Below are positions 33,931-42,818 of a stretch of 56,029 nt of DNA, piece after piece. The DNA comes from Rhodospirillales bacterium. GTDB taxonomy: Bacteria; Pseudomonadota; Alphaproteobacteria; Rhodospirillales; JASLQF01. The notes beneath the pieces were generated by a model. It saw nothing but the letters and a program-made list of their open reading frames with translations, was not told where the DNA came from and did not search any database. Positions within the stretch are counted from its first letter, which is position 1. The number at the start of each line of letters is the position of its first letter. Both the position numbers and the translations under genes were made by a program. Location of the stretch: NCBI GenBank assembly GCA_030744625.1, contig JASLQF010000009.1:1-56029 (forward strand). Direction: 5' to 3'.

Positions 33931-36798
33931 ATGACCACACCCATCGATGATGTCGGATCCCCGGAAACTTCCGGCGCCGCGTCGGAAGACCTTGCCGAGG
34001 GCGTCGGCGGGGCGGAAGGTTTGCCCATCGGACGGGTCGAAACCGCTAGCGGCCTGGTCACGGTGGTTCGCGTCGATGGCGCCCGGGAAACCCTGGAGCC
34101 CGGCATGCCGGTGCATCAGGGCGACACCGTGGAGACCGGCGAGGGCGGGAGCCTGGGTGTCGTGCTTGCCGACGACACCACTTTCTCCATGGCCGGGAAC
34201 GGCACCATGGTTCTCGACGAGATGGTCTATGATCCGGCCACCCTGGAGGGTTCGATCTCGCTCTCGGTGACGGAGGGCGTGTTCACCTTCGTCAGCGGCG
34301 AAGTGGCCAAGACCGACCCCGAATCCATGCTCATCCATACCCCCGTGGCCACCATCGGCATTCGCGGCACCCAGGCCGGCCTCGATGTCGGCGCCGGGGA
34401 GACCGTCGTCGTGCTCATGGAGGAGGCCGACGGCTTCATCGGCGAGGTCGTCGTCACCAACGAGGCCGGCGTCCAGGTGATCAACGTGGTCCACGAGGCC
34501 GTGTCGATCGCCAGCGCGACGACGGCGCCGACGGCGCCTTACCACTTCGACCGCAGCCTTTTGCTGAAGACCTTCGGCGGCGCGCTCGAAACGTTGCCGC
34601 CGGGTCACAACGCCAACAAGTACGGGCTCGATGAAGCCTCCTTCGAGGATTTGTTGGAGGAGGCGGCGGCCGAGGAAGCCTTCGGCGGCGAGGAATTGGC
34701 CGAGGAAGTCCTGGCCGAGGAGAAACTCGTCGAGGAGGACCTCGCCGAGGAGGAGATCGCCGAGGAGGAGCAGGTCGACGAGGAGCTCGCCGAGGAGCTG
34801 CCCGCGGAAGAAACAGAAGAGACCCCGGAGGACCTCGCCGAGATGGACACCGCGGCCGGCGGCGAGGAAGAGGCGGGCGTCACCGAAACCATCCGTACGG
34901 TCGAAGGCGACTACACTGGAGGCGTCGAGACGCCTGGCGTCGAGGCGCCCTCCTTCGTCCTTGACGACTTGGGCGAGACGGCCGCGGCGCCGGCGCCCGC
35001 CGTGGAGACGACGGAAACCATCGTCGAGGAGCTGGCGCCGGTTGCCGAACCGGTAGCCCAGGCACCGGCGCTCGTGGTCACGGCCGTAGCGACCGCCGAG
35101 GACCAGCCGTTTGCTCTGAACATCGAGGCGTCGCTCGCCGATACCGACGGGTCGGAGAGCCTGGAGATCACCGTCGCCGGCGTCCCGCAAGGGGCGGTCC
35201 TGTCGGCTGGCGCCGACAACGGCGACGGCACGTGGACTCTGTCCGCCGATCAGCTTGAGGGCCTGACCCTCACGCCGCCGCCAGGCTCGGGCGCCGATTT
35301 CGAATTGACCGTCACCGCCACGGCGACGGAGGCGAGCGGGGATACGGCGTCGACGGCGGCGGCCCTGGCGGTATCCTTGGCGGCCATGGCCGAGGCGCCG
35401 GAGGTGGCGGTCTCGGCGGCGGCCACCGCCGAGGACATCCCGGTTGGCCTGGAGATCGAGGCGGGCTTGGCCGGGGCGGCCGGCGACGAGGAGATCAGCG
35501 CCGTCACCATCAGCGGCGTTCCGGAAGGCGCCGTGCTGTCGGCCGGTACCGACAACGGCGACGGATCATGGACGCTGGCAGCCGATGATCTCGAAGGGTT
35601 GACCATCACGCCGCCCGCCGGTTCGGGTGCCGATTTCGCCCTCCAGGTGAGCGCGGCGACGGTGCAGACCGATCCCGACACCGGCGAGCAGACGACGGCG
35701 ACGGCGGGGCCGGTGGCCCTGGCGGTCAGCGTCGCCGCGGTTGCCGATCAGCCGACGCTCGAAGTTTCCGACGTCACCGTCGGCGGCGGCGGCGGCGAGC
35801 CCGGAGATCAGGTCCTGAGTGGTACCGGTGGTGCCGATACCCTGATCGGCGGCGGCGGCGACGATGTGCTGAAGGGCAAGGGCGGGGACGACGTGCTCTA
35901 TGGCGATGGCGTTGCGGTGGGCCGAGCCACGGTGCCCATCGACGTCATGGCGACACTCGCCGACAGCGACTATTCGGAAAGCATGATGGTGACCATCGCC
36001 GGTGTTCCCGAAGGGGCCGAGCTGTCGGCCGGCGCCGATGGCGGCGACGGCACATGGGCCCTGACCTCCGAAGAGCTCGAAGGGTTGACCATGACCCTGC
36101 CCGAGGGCTTCGACGAGGACTTCCAGATGCAGGTCACAGCCACCGCCACCGACATCGACGTGGATACCGGCGCTGCCGATACGGCGGCCGTGTCCGCCGT
36201 CATCGACGTCACTTTTGCGGAAGGCGGCGAGGCCGGTGACGACGTCCTCAAAGGCGGCGGCGGGGACGATGTCCTTTATGGCGGTGGCGGCGACGACGAA
36301 CTCAAGGGCGAGGGCGGGGATGACATCCTCCACGGCGGCGCTGGCGAGGACGTGCTCAAGGGCGAGGGCGGCGATGACATCCTCCACGGCGGTGGTGGCG
36401 AGGATGAACTCAAGGGCGGCGGCGGCGCCGACGTTCTAATGGGCGGTGCTGGCGACGATGAGCTTGAGGGAGGCGGTGGCGCCGACGTTCTAATGGGCGG
36501 TGCCGGCGACGATGAGCTTGAGGGAGGTGGCGGCGACGACAGGTTCGTCTTCGAACACGGTGCCGGGTCCGACACGGTCAGCGACTTCAAGAAGGGCGAT
36601 GCGCTCCAATTCAAGGGGGATGAATTCTCCCTCGAAGACCTGTCCATCGAGCAGGTCGGGGACCACGCGGTGATCTCGTTCGAGGGCCGCGATTTGGAGG
36701 TGACCCTGAACGATACCGATGCGGCGAGCCTCCAGGGGTATCAGATCACCCCGGCCGATGGCGACTTGAGCGGCGTGACCATAGATTTTCTGGAGTGA
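33931..36798 (+). CDS. FecR-domain / RTX calcium-binding repeat protein, probable type I secreted adhesin
   Basis: A very acidic 955-residue protein without an N-terminal signal peptide. Order: low-complexity head (1-35); FecR-like domain (about 36-195, with DTVETGEGGSLGVVLADDT and TPVATIGIRGTQ); glutamate-rich repeats of the EELAEE type (236-315); two cadherin/VCBS-like repeats (about 388-486, 494-602); a short RTX block (626-660); a third such repeat (about 665-762); a main RTX block of GGxGxDxL nonapeptides (768-870); and a C-terminal DTVSDFKKGD-type segment to 955 resembling T1SS signals. Calcium-dependent folding after secretion is expected. The start at 33931 has GGAGAAA upstream. No transporter genes are adjacent. 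Confidence 0.85.
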   Translation: MTTPIDDVGSPETSGAASEDLAEGVGGAEGLPIGRVETASGLVTVVRVDGARETLEPGMPVHQGDTVETGEGGSLGVVLADDTTFSMAGNGTMVLDEMVYDPATLEGSISLSVTEGVFTFVSGEVAKTDPESMLIHTPVATIGIRGTQAGLDVGAGETVVVLMEEADGFIGEVVVTNEAGVQVINVVHEAVSIASATTAPTAPYHFDRSLLLKTFGGALETLPPGHNANKYGLDEASFEDLLEEAAAEEAFGGEELAEEVLAEEKLVEEDLAEEEIAEEEQVDEELAEELPAEETEETPEDLAEMDTAAGGEEEAGVTETIRTVEGDYTGGVETPGVEAPSFVLDDLGETAAAPAPAVETTETIVEELAPVAEPVAQAPALVVTAVATAEDQPFALNIEASLADTDGSESLEITVAGVPQGAVLSAGADNGDGTWTLSADQLEGLTLTPPPGSGADFELTVTATATEASGDTASTAAALAVSLAAMAEAPEVAVSAAATAEDIPVGLEIEAGLAGAAGDEEISAVTISGVPEGAVLSAGTDNGDGSWTLAADDLEGLTITPPAGSGADFALQVSAATVQTDPDTGEQTTATAGPVALAVSVAAVADQPTLEVSDVTVGGGGGEPGDQVLSGTGGADTLIGGGGDDVLKGKGGDDVLYGDGVAVGRATVPIDVMATLADSDYSESMMVTIAGVPEGAELSAGADGGDGTWALTSEELEGLTMTLPEGFDEDFQMQVTATATDIDVDTGAADTAAVSAVIDVTFAEGGEAGDDVLKGGGGDDVLYGGGGDDELKGEGGDDILHGGAGEDVLKGEGGDDILHGGGGEDELKGGGGADVLMGGAGDDELEGGGGADVLMGGAGDDELEGGGGDDRFVFEHGAGSDTVSDFKKGDALQFKGDEFSLEDLSIEQVGDHAVISFEGRDLEVTLNDTDAASLQGYQITPADGDLSGVTIDFLE
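36307..36522 (+). repeat. 54-bp tandem duplications within the RTX region
   Basis: Two successive pairs of 54-bp (18-residue) units encode the main RTX block: units at 36307-36360 and 36361-36414 (starting GEGGDDILHGG), then 36415-36468 and 36469-36522 (containing ADVLMGGAGDDELE). In the second pair the last 42 bases differ at only one position and both copies keep an otherwise rare CTA leucine codon, which points to recent duplication. Confidence 0.85.
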
Positions 36799-36852
36799 AA
36801 GCGGCCCGTTTCCCTAAAGCACGCGCCGCGCCGGCTGGCGGCCCGGCGCCCC

Positions 36853-37917
36853 CTAACCCCCGGCCCGCCCGCTGCCCTTGGGCAGGGCGAAGACCTGCCC
36901 CGGGAAGATGAGGTCGGGGTCGCCGATCTGGTCCTTGTTGGCGTCGTAGATCACCGTGTAGGAAAAGCCGCTGCCATACGTGCGCCGGGCCAGGCGCCAC
37001 AGGCTGTTGCCGGGCTGCACGACGACGAAGGTGCCGGGCCGCATGTCGGCAAGCGGCTGGGCGCGGGAGAAGGGGATGGAAACCCTCGCCAGGACCTTTC
37101 CCCCGGCATCCACGCTGTCGGCGCGAAGGGTGTAGAGGCCGGGCGCCACGGCGCTCGCCGGCGTCGACGACCAGCGGCCGTCGCCGTCGCTCTCGGCGCG
37201 GCCGATGAAACGGCCGTCGAGGTAGAGGTGCACCCTCGCCCCCGGCGCCGAGCGCCCGCTGATGGCGAGGCGTCCGGCGTCGTCGTAGTCGACGCTGTTG
37301 ATGAACAGTCCGGGTGTCTTTGCGCCGGTTATCTCTTCCGTGGCTTTCGGCCTTTGCAGCACGGTGCTGGCGCCAGTATCGGCGCGCGGCACCTTGAGGA
37401 CCAGGGCCCGGGTTTCCTCGGTGGTGGCGCGGCCGGCGATGTCCTTGCCCTTGTCCGGCACCACCAGCACCACGTCGGATTCCGAGCGCACCGCCTCGCG
37501 GCCTTCGCTCCGCGTCTCCAGGCTGAGGCGGCGGCTTCCCGCCTGCAGCGGTTTTTCGGGCACGAACACCCATTCCCCGTGGTCGTCGGCGGTGACCCGT
37601 CCGATGATCTTGTCGCCGTCCATGATGATGACCGTGCTGCCGGGCCGGGCCCGCCCGGCCATCACCGTGTCCCCCTTGGGGTCGATACGCACCACGTCGA
37701 AGCTCGGCGGCCCGTATTCGGCGGGCACCCCTTGCGGCTTGACCGCCGCCGCCGGTGCCGCAGGTGCAGTCGGGGCCGCGTGTGGCGCCTTGTCCGCCAC
37801 CGCCTTCTCGGCTTGCGGGCCGCTGTCCACTTCCTCCTGCCAAAGGGCGTAGTTGAGGGTAATCGCGGTGGCCACGACGACGGCGCCGATGCCGGCTATG
37901 AGGAGAGGTTGGTTCAC
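36853..37917 (-). CDS. LysM domain protein with N-terminal membrane anchor
   Basis: A roughly 354-residue protein. It starts at GTG 37917 (NQPLLIAGIGAVVVATAITL, one membrane helix at about 3-24), or at a TTG 12 bases upstream that lacks a ribosome-binding site. An Ala/Pro-rich linker follows, then Ig-like beta domains with RARPGSTVIIMDGDKIIG and GRSAPGARVHLYLDGRFIG. A C-terminal LysM-type domain has VVVQPGNSLWRLARRTYG and DPDLIFPGQVFALP. Such proteins bind peptidoglycan in the periplasm. It converges on the FecR/RTX gene. Confidence 0.88.
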   Translation of the reverse strand: MNQPLLIAGIGAVVVATAITLNYALWQEEVDSGPQAEKAVADKAPHAAPTAPAAPAAAVKPQGVPAEYGPPSFDVVRIDPKGDTVMAGRARPGSTVIIMDGDKIIGRVTADDHGEWVFVPEKPLQAGSRRLSLETRSEGREAVRSESDVVLVVPDKGKDIAGRATTEETRALVLKVPRADTGASTVLQRPKATEEITGAKTPGLFINSVDYDDAGRLAISGRSAPGARVHLYLDGRFIGRAESDGDGRWSSTPASAVAPGLYTLRADSVDAGGKVLARVSIPFSRAQPLADMRPGTFVVVQPGNSLWRLARRTYGSGFSYTVIYDANKDQIGDPDLIFPGQVFALPKGSGRAGG

Positions 37918-38022
37918 GTCCCACCCCAAAATGGTGACCCGTGTCCAGACGGGACGACTGGGCTACCCTAATACGGGATCGGGGCGGCGCGCAACGAACA
38001 AGCGAAGCGGCGCCGGGCCGCT

Positions 38023-38922
38023 CTAGCGCTCGCCCTCCTTTTTGCGCCGCACCTGATGGCGAACCGGGGACAGGGAGCGCAGGTAGACGATCACGGCGGC
38101 GAGGTCGGCGTCGGTGAGGCGGCTCGTCGTGTTGGCGACGACCTCTCCCATGGCGCCGCCCACGAAATCGAAATCGGGCTTCATGCCCATCTTGAACAGC
38201 GACCTGAGGTCGGCGTCCGACCAGCCGCCGATGCCGGTCTCCTGATCAGGGGTGATGTTGGGGATGATGCCGCCCTCCGGGCCGGACGGCGTGCCGGCCA
38301 GCTTCATGGCCGGTTTCCTGGCGCCGAGCGCGCCCCTCGGCGTGTGGCATTGGCCGCAATGGGCAAGGGCCTCCACCAGGTAGGCGCCGCGGTTCCAGGC
38401 CGCGTCCCGCTTGGGCTCGGGCGCCAGGGGGCCGGGGGTGAAGTTGAGCCATTTCCAGACCGGCACCAGGAAGCGCCAGCCGAAGGGGGGCGGCGCCTGG
38501 TGGGGGCGGTTCCGCCGCGCCACCGCCGGCAGGGAGAAGATGTACGCCCCGAGGTCGCCGATATCGGCGTCCGAAATCCCGCTGTAGGAGGTATAGGGAA
38601 AGACCGGAAAGTAGTGGTCGCCTCCGGGGGAGACGCCGTGACGCAGGGCGCGCGCCAGGTCGTCTTCGCTCCACGTGCCGATGCCGTGCTCGGCATGGGG
38701 CGTGATGTTGGGGCTGAAGAAGACGCCAAACGGGGTCTTCAGGGCCCGCCCCCCGGCCCCCAACGGCCCCTTGTTCTTGGAGTCGGTGTGGCAGCCGGCG
38801 CAGCCGGCGGCGTCGAACAGGTACTTGCCGCGTGCCACCGCCGCCTCGTCGGCCGCCGCCGGCGGCGCGGCGAGGACAAGTGCGATCACGGCGTAGACGG
38901 CAATCCTGTCCATGGACACCAT
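38023..38922 (-). CDS. Diheme cytochrome c
   Basis: A 299-residue exported cytochrome with a signal peptide (about 1-25, ending PPAAADEA) and two CxxCH heme sites, CAGCH at 41-45 and CGQCH at 189-193, in two class I domains. Axial methionine candidates follow each domain. The arrangement (GRALKTPFGVFFSPNITP, then the second NITPDQETGIGGWSDADL) matches cytochrome subunits of membrane-bound alcohol/aldehyde dehydrogenases and related 'cytochrome c family' proteins. No dehydrogenase gene is adjacent. It is transcribed after the cytochrome c' gene, 77 bases apart. Confidence 0.9.
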   Translation of the reverse strand: MVSMDRIAVYAVIALVLAAPPAAADEAAVARGKYLFDAAGCAGCHTDSKNKGPLGAGGRALKTPFGVFFSPNITPHAEHGIGTWSEDDLARALRHGVSPGGDHYFPVFPYTSYSGISDADIGDLGAYIFSLPAVARRNRPHQAPPPFGWRFLVPVWKWLNFTPGPLAPEPKRDAAWNRGAYLVEALAHCGQCHTPRGALGARKPAMKLAGTPSGPEGGIIPNITPDQETGIGGWSDADLRSLFKMGMKPDFDFVGGAMGEVVANTTSRLTDADLAAVIVYLRSLSPVRHQVRRKKEGER

Positions 38923-38999
38923 GTCGACGAATCGGCCCCGGGAAACGTGGAAAGCCCCGGGGCCGATTTTCCCGAATGCGGGAAGGAAAGCAATAAGGG

Positions 39000-39452
39000 T
39001 CAGTTTTTCTTCTTGCGGAACAACTTGTGGCAGCCGCCGCAGGACTTGCCGACGGCCCCGGCGGCGGCCCCGATCTTGGCCATGTCACCCTTGCGGGCGG
39101 CTCCAAAAAGCTTGGCCGTGGCGTCTTCGAGCGCCTTGATCTTTTCCTCGAATTCGCCCGGCTTCTCCCAAATAACCGGAAGCGCCTCGGTGTCGCCGGT
39201 GCCCGAGCCGGCGGGGAACAGGCCGCCGGCCATCATGGCGACGTTGGCCAGGGCCGAGGCGTGGGCCGCGATGTGGCTCTTGTCGCCGGCTTCGCCCTTG
39301 AGGACCATGAAGATGGGGCCGAGGTGGCCGCTCAGGGCCTTCATGTGCGCCTTGCGGTACTTGATGTCGTTGGCGCTGTCGGCGGCGGCGGCGCCGGCGC
39401 CGAGCGCGGCGATGATGGCGGCAAGCAAAAAGCTGTGAACGATGGACTTCAT
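39000..39452 (-). CDS. Cytochrome c'
   Basis: A 150-residue periplasmic class II cytochrome. The signal peptide spans about 1-24 (cut near AAAADS). A four-helix bundle follows and the heme-binding CGGCH lies at 138-142 close to the C-terminus, followed by KLFRKKK, which is diagnostic of this class. Cytochromes c' are five-coordinate and bind NO or CO, giving protection from nitrosative stress. The start at 39452 has GAGGAGATG upstream. It probably forms an operon with the diheme cytochrome gene downstream. Confidence 0.93.
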   Translation of the reverse strand: MKSIVHSFLLAAIIAALGAGAAAADSANDIKYRKAHMKALSGHLGPIFMVLKGEAGDKSHIAAHASALANVAMMAGGLFPAGSGTGDTEALPVIWEKPGEFEEKIKALEDATAKLFGAARKGDMAKIGAAAGAVGKSCGGCHKLFRKKKN

Positions 39453-39624
39453 GTGATCATCTCCTCTGTGGCCTCCCTGTGGCCTCGCGGCCGCTTCGAT
39501 GCCATGCGTTTCCGCCGACGGCGGTCGACTCATGCTACTTAATGACGATTCCGGCGCTTCCGCCAAGCGTAGAATGCTTTTAACCTGGGTTGCTAACGGG
39601 ATTGTGAACATGGCCGAGAGGGTG

Positions 39625-40182
39625 ATGCTGAATTCTTTGTGCGTCTATTGCGGGTCCAGGGAGGGCGACGACCCGGCGCACCGGGCGGCGGCCGAGCGCC
39701 TCGGCCTGGTCATGGCGGAGCGCGGCATCCGGCTGGTCTACGGGGGTGGCCGCGTCGGCATGATGGGCGTCATCGCCGATCTCGTCCTGGCGCACGGCGG
39801 CCATGTGACGGGCGTCATCCCGGAGTTTCTGATGGATCTCGAGCACGGACACCCCGACGTCGACGAACTCATCGTCGTCGACAGCATGCACGAGCGTCAG
39901 CGTCGCATGGCCGAGCTCGCCGACGGATTCCTGGCCCTGCCCGGGGGTTTGGGGACCCTGGCCGAGACCATCGAAATGGTCAACTGGCGGAAGATGTCAC
40001 TCCACGAGAAACCGGTGGCGGTGGTCAACATCGGCGGCTATTGGGACCCCCTGGCCGCCATGGTGAAGGGGTTCGTCGGCAACGGTTTCGCCCATCCGGC
40101 GAGCGCCGAGCTGTTCACCATGGTCGACAGCGTCGACGCCGCCATGGCGGCCCTGGAAGCGGCGCCGGGGCGATCTCCGTAG
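39625..40182 (+). CDS. LOG family protein (putative nucleotide 5'-monophosphate phosphoribohydrolase)
   Basis: A 185-residue Rossmann-like protein of the LOG/TIGR00730 family. These cleave the N-glycosidic bond of AMP or cytokinin ribotides; bacterial members are often misannotated as lysine decarboxylases. Motifs are SLCVYCGSREGDD at the N-terminus, VYGGGRVGMMGVIAD, and the catalytic PGGLGTLAETIE with the partner arginines in ERQRRMAELADGF. The ATG at 39625 has GAGAGGG upstream; an ATG at 39610 is also possible. It diverges from the cytochrome c' gene. Confidence 0.9.
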   Translation: MLNSLCVYCGSREGDDPAHRAAAERLGLVMAERGIRLVYGGGRVGMMGVIADLVLAHGGHVTGVIPEFLMDLEHGHPDVDELIVVDSMHERQRRMAELADGFLALPGGLGTLAETIEMVNWRKMSLHEKPVAVVNIGGYWDPLAAMVKGFVGNGFAHPASAELFTMVDSVDAAMAALEAAPGRSP

Positions 40183-40431
40183 GCGGTTTCCCTTCTATGC
40201 CGTTCGATGGGCGCTCCTCGAGGTTGACCGCGTTGCCGGCAACGATGGCCGGACGGCGCCGGAGGCGTAAGGGGCACATTTGATCGGGGTGTGAACGCGG
40301 GCCACGCCAGCGGCCTTGTCAAAGCGCCCGGCATTCACTATTTCTCCTCAAAGTCCTTGCCGTAATTGAATTTTTTTTCCGGGTATCGGGCGACGGCCGC
40401 CCCGGTCCCCGGCCTTTCGGGAGAACAGCGG

Positions 40432-41646
40432 ATGTCGAAGATCAAGGTCAAAGGCTCCATCGTCGAACTCGACGGCGACGAGATGACGCGCATCATCTGG
40501 GCCTTCATCAAGGACAAGCTGATCCTGCCCTATCTCGATGTCGACCTGAAGTACCATGACCTGTCGATCGAGAGCCGCGACGCCAGCGACGACCAGATCA
40601 CGGTGGACGCGGCCAACGCCATCAAGGAGCACGGTGTCGGCGTCAAGTGCGCCACCATCACCCCCGACGAGGCGCGGGTCGAGGAGTTCGGCCTCAAGAA
40701 GATGTGGCGCTCGCCCAACGGCACCATCCGCAACATCCTGGGCGGTACCGTCTTCCGCCAGCCCATCATCTGCCACAACGTGCCCCGCCTGGTGCCCGGC
40801 TGGACCAAGCCCATCGTCATCGGCCGCCATGCCTTCGGCGACCAGTACCGGGCCACCGATTTCAGGGTTCCGGGCGCCGGCAAGCTGACCGTGCGCTTCG
40901 AGCCCGCCGGCGGCGGCGCCGCCATCGAGCACGAGGTCTACGACTTTCCCGAGGGCGGCGTCGCCATGGCCATGTACAACCTCGACGATTCCATCCGCGG
41001 CTTCGCCCGGGCCTGTATGGGCTACGGCCTCGATTTGGGGTGGCCGGTGTACCTATCGACCAAGAACACCATCCTCAAGGCCTACGACGGGCGCTTCAAG
41101 GATCTCTTCCAGGAGGTCTTCGAGGCCGAATACAAGGAAAAATTCGAGGCCGCCGGAATCATCTACGAGCACCGGCTCATCGACGACATGGTGGCCGCCG
41201 CCCTCAAGTGGGAAGGCGGCTTCGTGTGGGCCTGCAAGAACTACGACGGCGACGTGCAATCGGACACGGTGGCCCAGGGCTTCGGCTCGCTGGGCCTGAT
41301 GACGTCGGTGCTGTTGACGCCGGGCGGCAATACCGTGGAGGCGGAAGCCGCCCACGGCACGGTGACCCGCCACTACCGCCAGCACCAGCAGGGCAAGGAA
41401 ACGTCGACCAACCCCATCGCCTCGATCTTCGCGTGGACCCGCGGCATCGCCTACCGCGGCAAGTTCGACGGCACGCCGGACGTGGTGGACTTCGCCGAGA
41501 GCCTGGAGCGCGTGTGCGTCGAGACCGTGGAATCGGGCTTCATGACCAAGGACCTGGCGCTCCTCATCGGTCCCGAGCAGGCATGGCTCAACACCCAGGC
41601 CTTCCTCGACAAGCTCGACGAGAACCTGCAAAAGGCCATGGGGTAG
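40432..41646 (+). CDS. icd: Isocitrate dehydrogenase, NADP-dependent
   Basis: A 404-residue TCA-cycle enzyme oxidising isocitrate to 2-oxoglutarate. It belongs to the eukaryotic-like (subfamily II) homodimeric type common in alphaproteobacteria. Visible blocks are the N-terminal [19 protein letters not shown], the substrate-binding [16 protein letters not shown], and the metal/substrate region [50 protein letters not shown] provides the NADP-selective region. The start at 40432 has GGGAGAA upstream. The gene looks monocistronic, with a 249-base leader and a toxin-antitoxin pair downstream. Confidence 0.96.
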   Translation: MSKIKVKGSIVELDGDEMTRIIWAFIKDKLILPYLDVDLKYHDLSIESRDASDDQITVDAANAIKEHGVGVKCATITPDEARVEEFGLKKMWRSPNGTIRNILGGTVFRQPIICHNVPRLVPGWTKPIVIGRHAFGDQYRATDFRVPGAGKLTVRFEPAGGGAAIEHEVYDFPEGGVAMAMYNLDDSIRGFARACMGYGLDLGWPVYLSTKNTILKAYDGRFKDLFQEVFEAEYKEKFEAAGIIYEHRLIDDMVAAALKWEGGFVWACKNYDGDVQSDTVAQGFGSLGLMTSVLLTPGGNTVEAEAAHGTVTRHYRQHQQGKETSTNPIASIFAWTRGIAYRGKFDGTPDVVDFAESLERVCVETVESGFMTKDLALLIGPEQAWLNTQAFLDKLDENLQKAMG

Positions 41647-41712
41647 GGACGTCCCGCTATCCCCGACGTTAAATCGGCACGGTAGATTCGCGTTTACGCC
41701 TCTCGAAAAATG

Positions 41713-41731
41713 TTATAACATACGTTATAAT
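41713..41731 (+). promoter_or_regulatory. Palindromic operator over the -10 of the antitoxin-toxin operon
   Basis: TTATAAC-ATAC-GTTATAA (41713-41730) is a perfect 7+4+7 dyad. A consensus -10 TATAAT (41726-41731) overlaps its right arm; the -35 is poor (TCGAAA at 41703-41708). The site lies 21 bases before the antitoxin ATG. Toxin-antitoxin operons are usually autorepressed by the antitoxin at such a palindrome. Confidence 0.7.
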
Positions 41732-41751
41732 AATTTGATTGGAGAAGGCCC

Positions 41752-41979
41752 ATGGGAATCGCCATGAAGCTGACCACCGTAGGGAATTCCACGGGGATGG
41801 TCTTGCCAAAGGATGTCTTGGCGAAAATGCGGGTGAAGAAGGGTGATACCGTGTATCTCACGGAAACGCCCGATGGCTACTTGATGACGCCTTACGAGGA
41901 GAGATTTGCCAAGCAGGTTGAAGCCGCCGAGGATTTCGCCCGGGATTATCGCGATGTCCTCCGTGAACTCGCTAAATGA
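41752..41979 (+). CDS. AbrB/MazE-type antitoxin
   Basis: A 75-residue protein with an N-terminal SpoVT-AbrB swapped-hairpin DNA-binding domain (about 3-48: KLTTVGNSTGMVLPKDVLAKMRVKKGD split over two strands, then VYLTETPDGYLMTP). A helical C-terminal tail (about 50-75) should wrap and neutralise the toxin. GGAGAAGG lies upstream of the ATG. The stop overlaps the Doc ATG by four bases, the usual arrangement for coupled toxin-antitoxin synthesis. Classical Doc antitoxins (Phd) have a different fold, though AbrB-Doc pairs are known in proteobacteria. Confidence 0.88.
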   Translation: MGIAMKLTTVGNSTGMVLPKDVLAKMRVKKGDTVYLTETPDGYLMTPYEERFAKQVEAAEDFARDYRDVLRELAK

Positions 41980-42365
41980 AGGAGCCGAATTGGCTGCTGA
42001 TCGAAGCCGTGGTGGCCTTTCACAAAAGGCTCATCGCGGAACATGGCGGAAATCCGGAAATTCGTGACCCCGGACTTTTGGAGTCGGCGTTGTCGAGGCC
42101 GGTAAACCGATTAAACTACGACCCGCAAGCGAGCCTTTTCGATCTAGCCGCGTCTTATGCCTTCGGCTTGTCGTCCAATCATCCGTTTATTGATGGAAAC
42201 AAGCGCATTGCCTTCACGGCGATCGCCATGTTTCTGGGTGACAATGGGTATCGTTTCATGCCGGACAAGGGCGATGCCCTGCAAGTGATCCTTGCCCTTG
42301 CCTCCGGCGAAGTGGATGAGCCCGACCTGGCCCGCTGGATCGAGGCCAACGCGGAACCCGCCTGA
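41976..42365 (+). CDS. Fic/Doc family toxin (death-on-curing)
   Basis: A 129-residue toxin of the Doc type. The Fic-core motif is H69-PFIDGNK-R77, matching HxFx[D/N][A/G]NKR. As in P1 Doc, the residue following N and preceding the final Arg is Lys, the feature associated with phosphorylation of EF-Tu rather than AMPylation. Other Doc blocks are RDPGLLESALSRP and LFDLAASYAFGLSSNHPF. It is preceded and coupled to an AbrB-type antitoxin. The motif is intact, so the toxin should be active. Confidence 0.92.
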   Translation: MKEPNWLLIEAVVAFHKRLIAEHGGNPEIRDPGLLESALSRPVNRLNYDPQASLFDLAASYAFGLSSNHPFIDGNKRIAFTAIAMFLGDNGYRFMPDKGDALQVILALASGEVDEPDLARWIEANAEPA

Positions 42366-42470
42366 ACCGCTTCTCCCCTTGACGCCGGGCCCCCGTCCCC
42401 TTAGACACTCTTCACTTCAGGGGCGGCGCCCATGCGGTCCGCCAAATCCAATCACCAAGGCGACGGGAAA

Positions 42471-42773
42471 ATGGCACGACGCTGCGCGGTGACCGGCAAG
42501 GGTGTGCAGGCCGGCAACAACGTGAGCCACGCCCACAACAAGACGCGGCGGCGCTTCCTGCCCAACCTGCAGGCGGCGTCCATGATGAGTGACGCGCTGG
42601 CCACCACGGTACGCCTGCGCGTCAGCATGGCGGCGCTGCGCACCATCGAGCACAAGGGCGGCCTCGACGCCTACCTGCTGGGCACCAAGGACGCCAAGCT
42701 TCCGGTCGAGGCGCGGCGCGTCAAGCGACGCATCAAGAAGGCGTTGGCGACGAAGGCGGCGAAGGCGGCCTGA
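42471..42773 (+). CDS. rpmB: 50S ribosomal protein L28
   Basis: A 100-residue basic ribosomal protein of the large subunit. The start [20 protein letters not shown] is diagnostic, with [13 protein letters not shown] and a lysine/alanine-rich tail typical of alphaproteobacterial L28. The ATG at 42471 is chosen for the conserved N-terminus; an in-frame ATG at 42432 would add 13 residues not found in the family. It lies downstream of the toxin gene and converges on the esterase-like gene. Confidence 0.96.
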   Translation: MARRCAVTGKGVQAGNNVSHAHNKTRRRFLPNLQAASMMSDALATTVRLRVSMAALRTIEHKGGLDAYLLGTKDAKLPVEARRVKRRIKKALATKAAKAA

Positions 42774-42818
42774 GGCGTCCTCCACGGCGCCCTCGGCGCC
42801 CTCCGGATCATTTCAGAA

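Noticed and set aside
36415-36522. CRISPR-like repeat array in the RTX region
   Set aside because: The repeats are tandem without spacers, in frame, and encode calcium-binding nonapeptides.
41713-42365. Prophage or plasmid remnant around the Doc toxin
   Set aside because: Neighbours are icd and rpmB; no integrase, attachment repeat, or phage structural gene is present.
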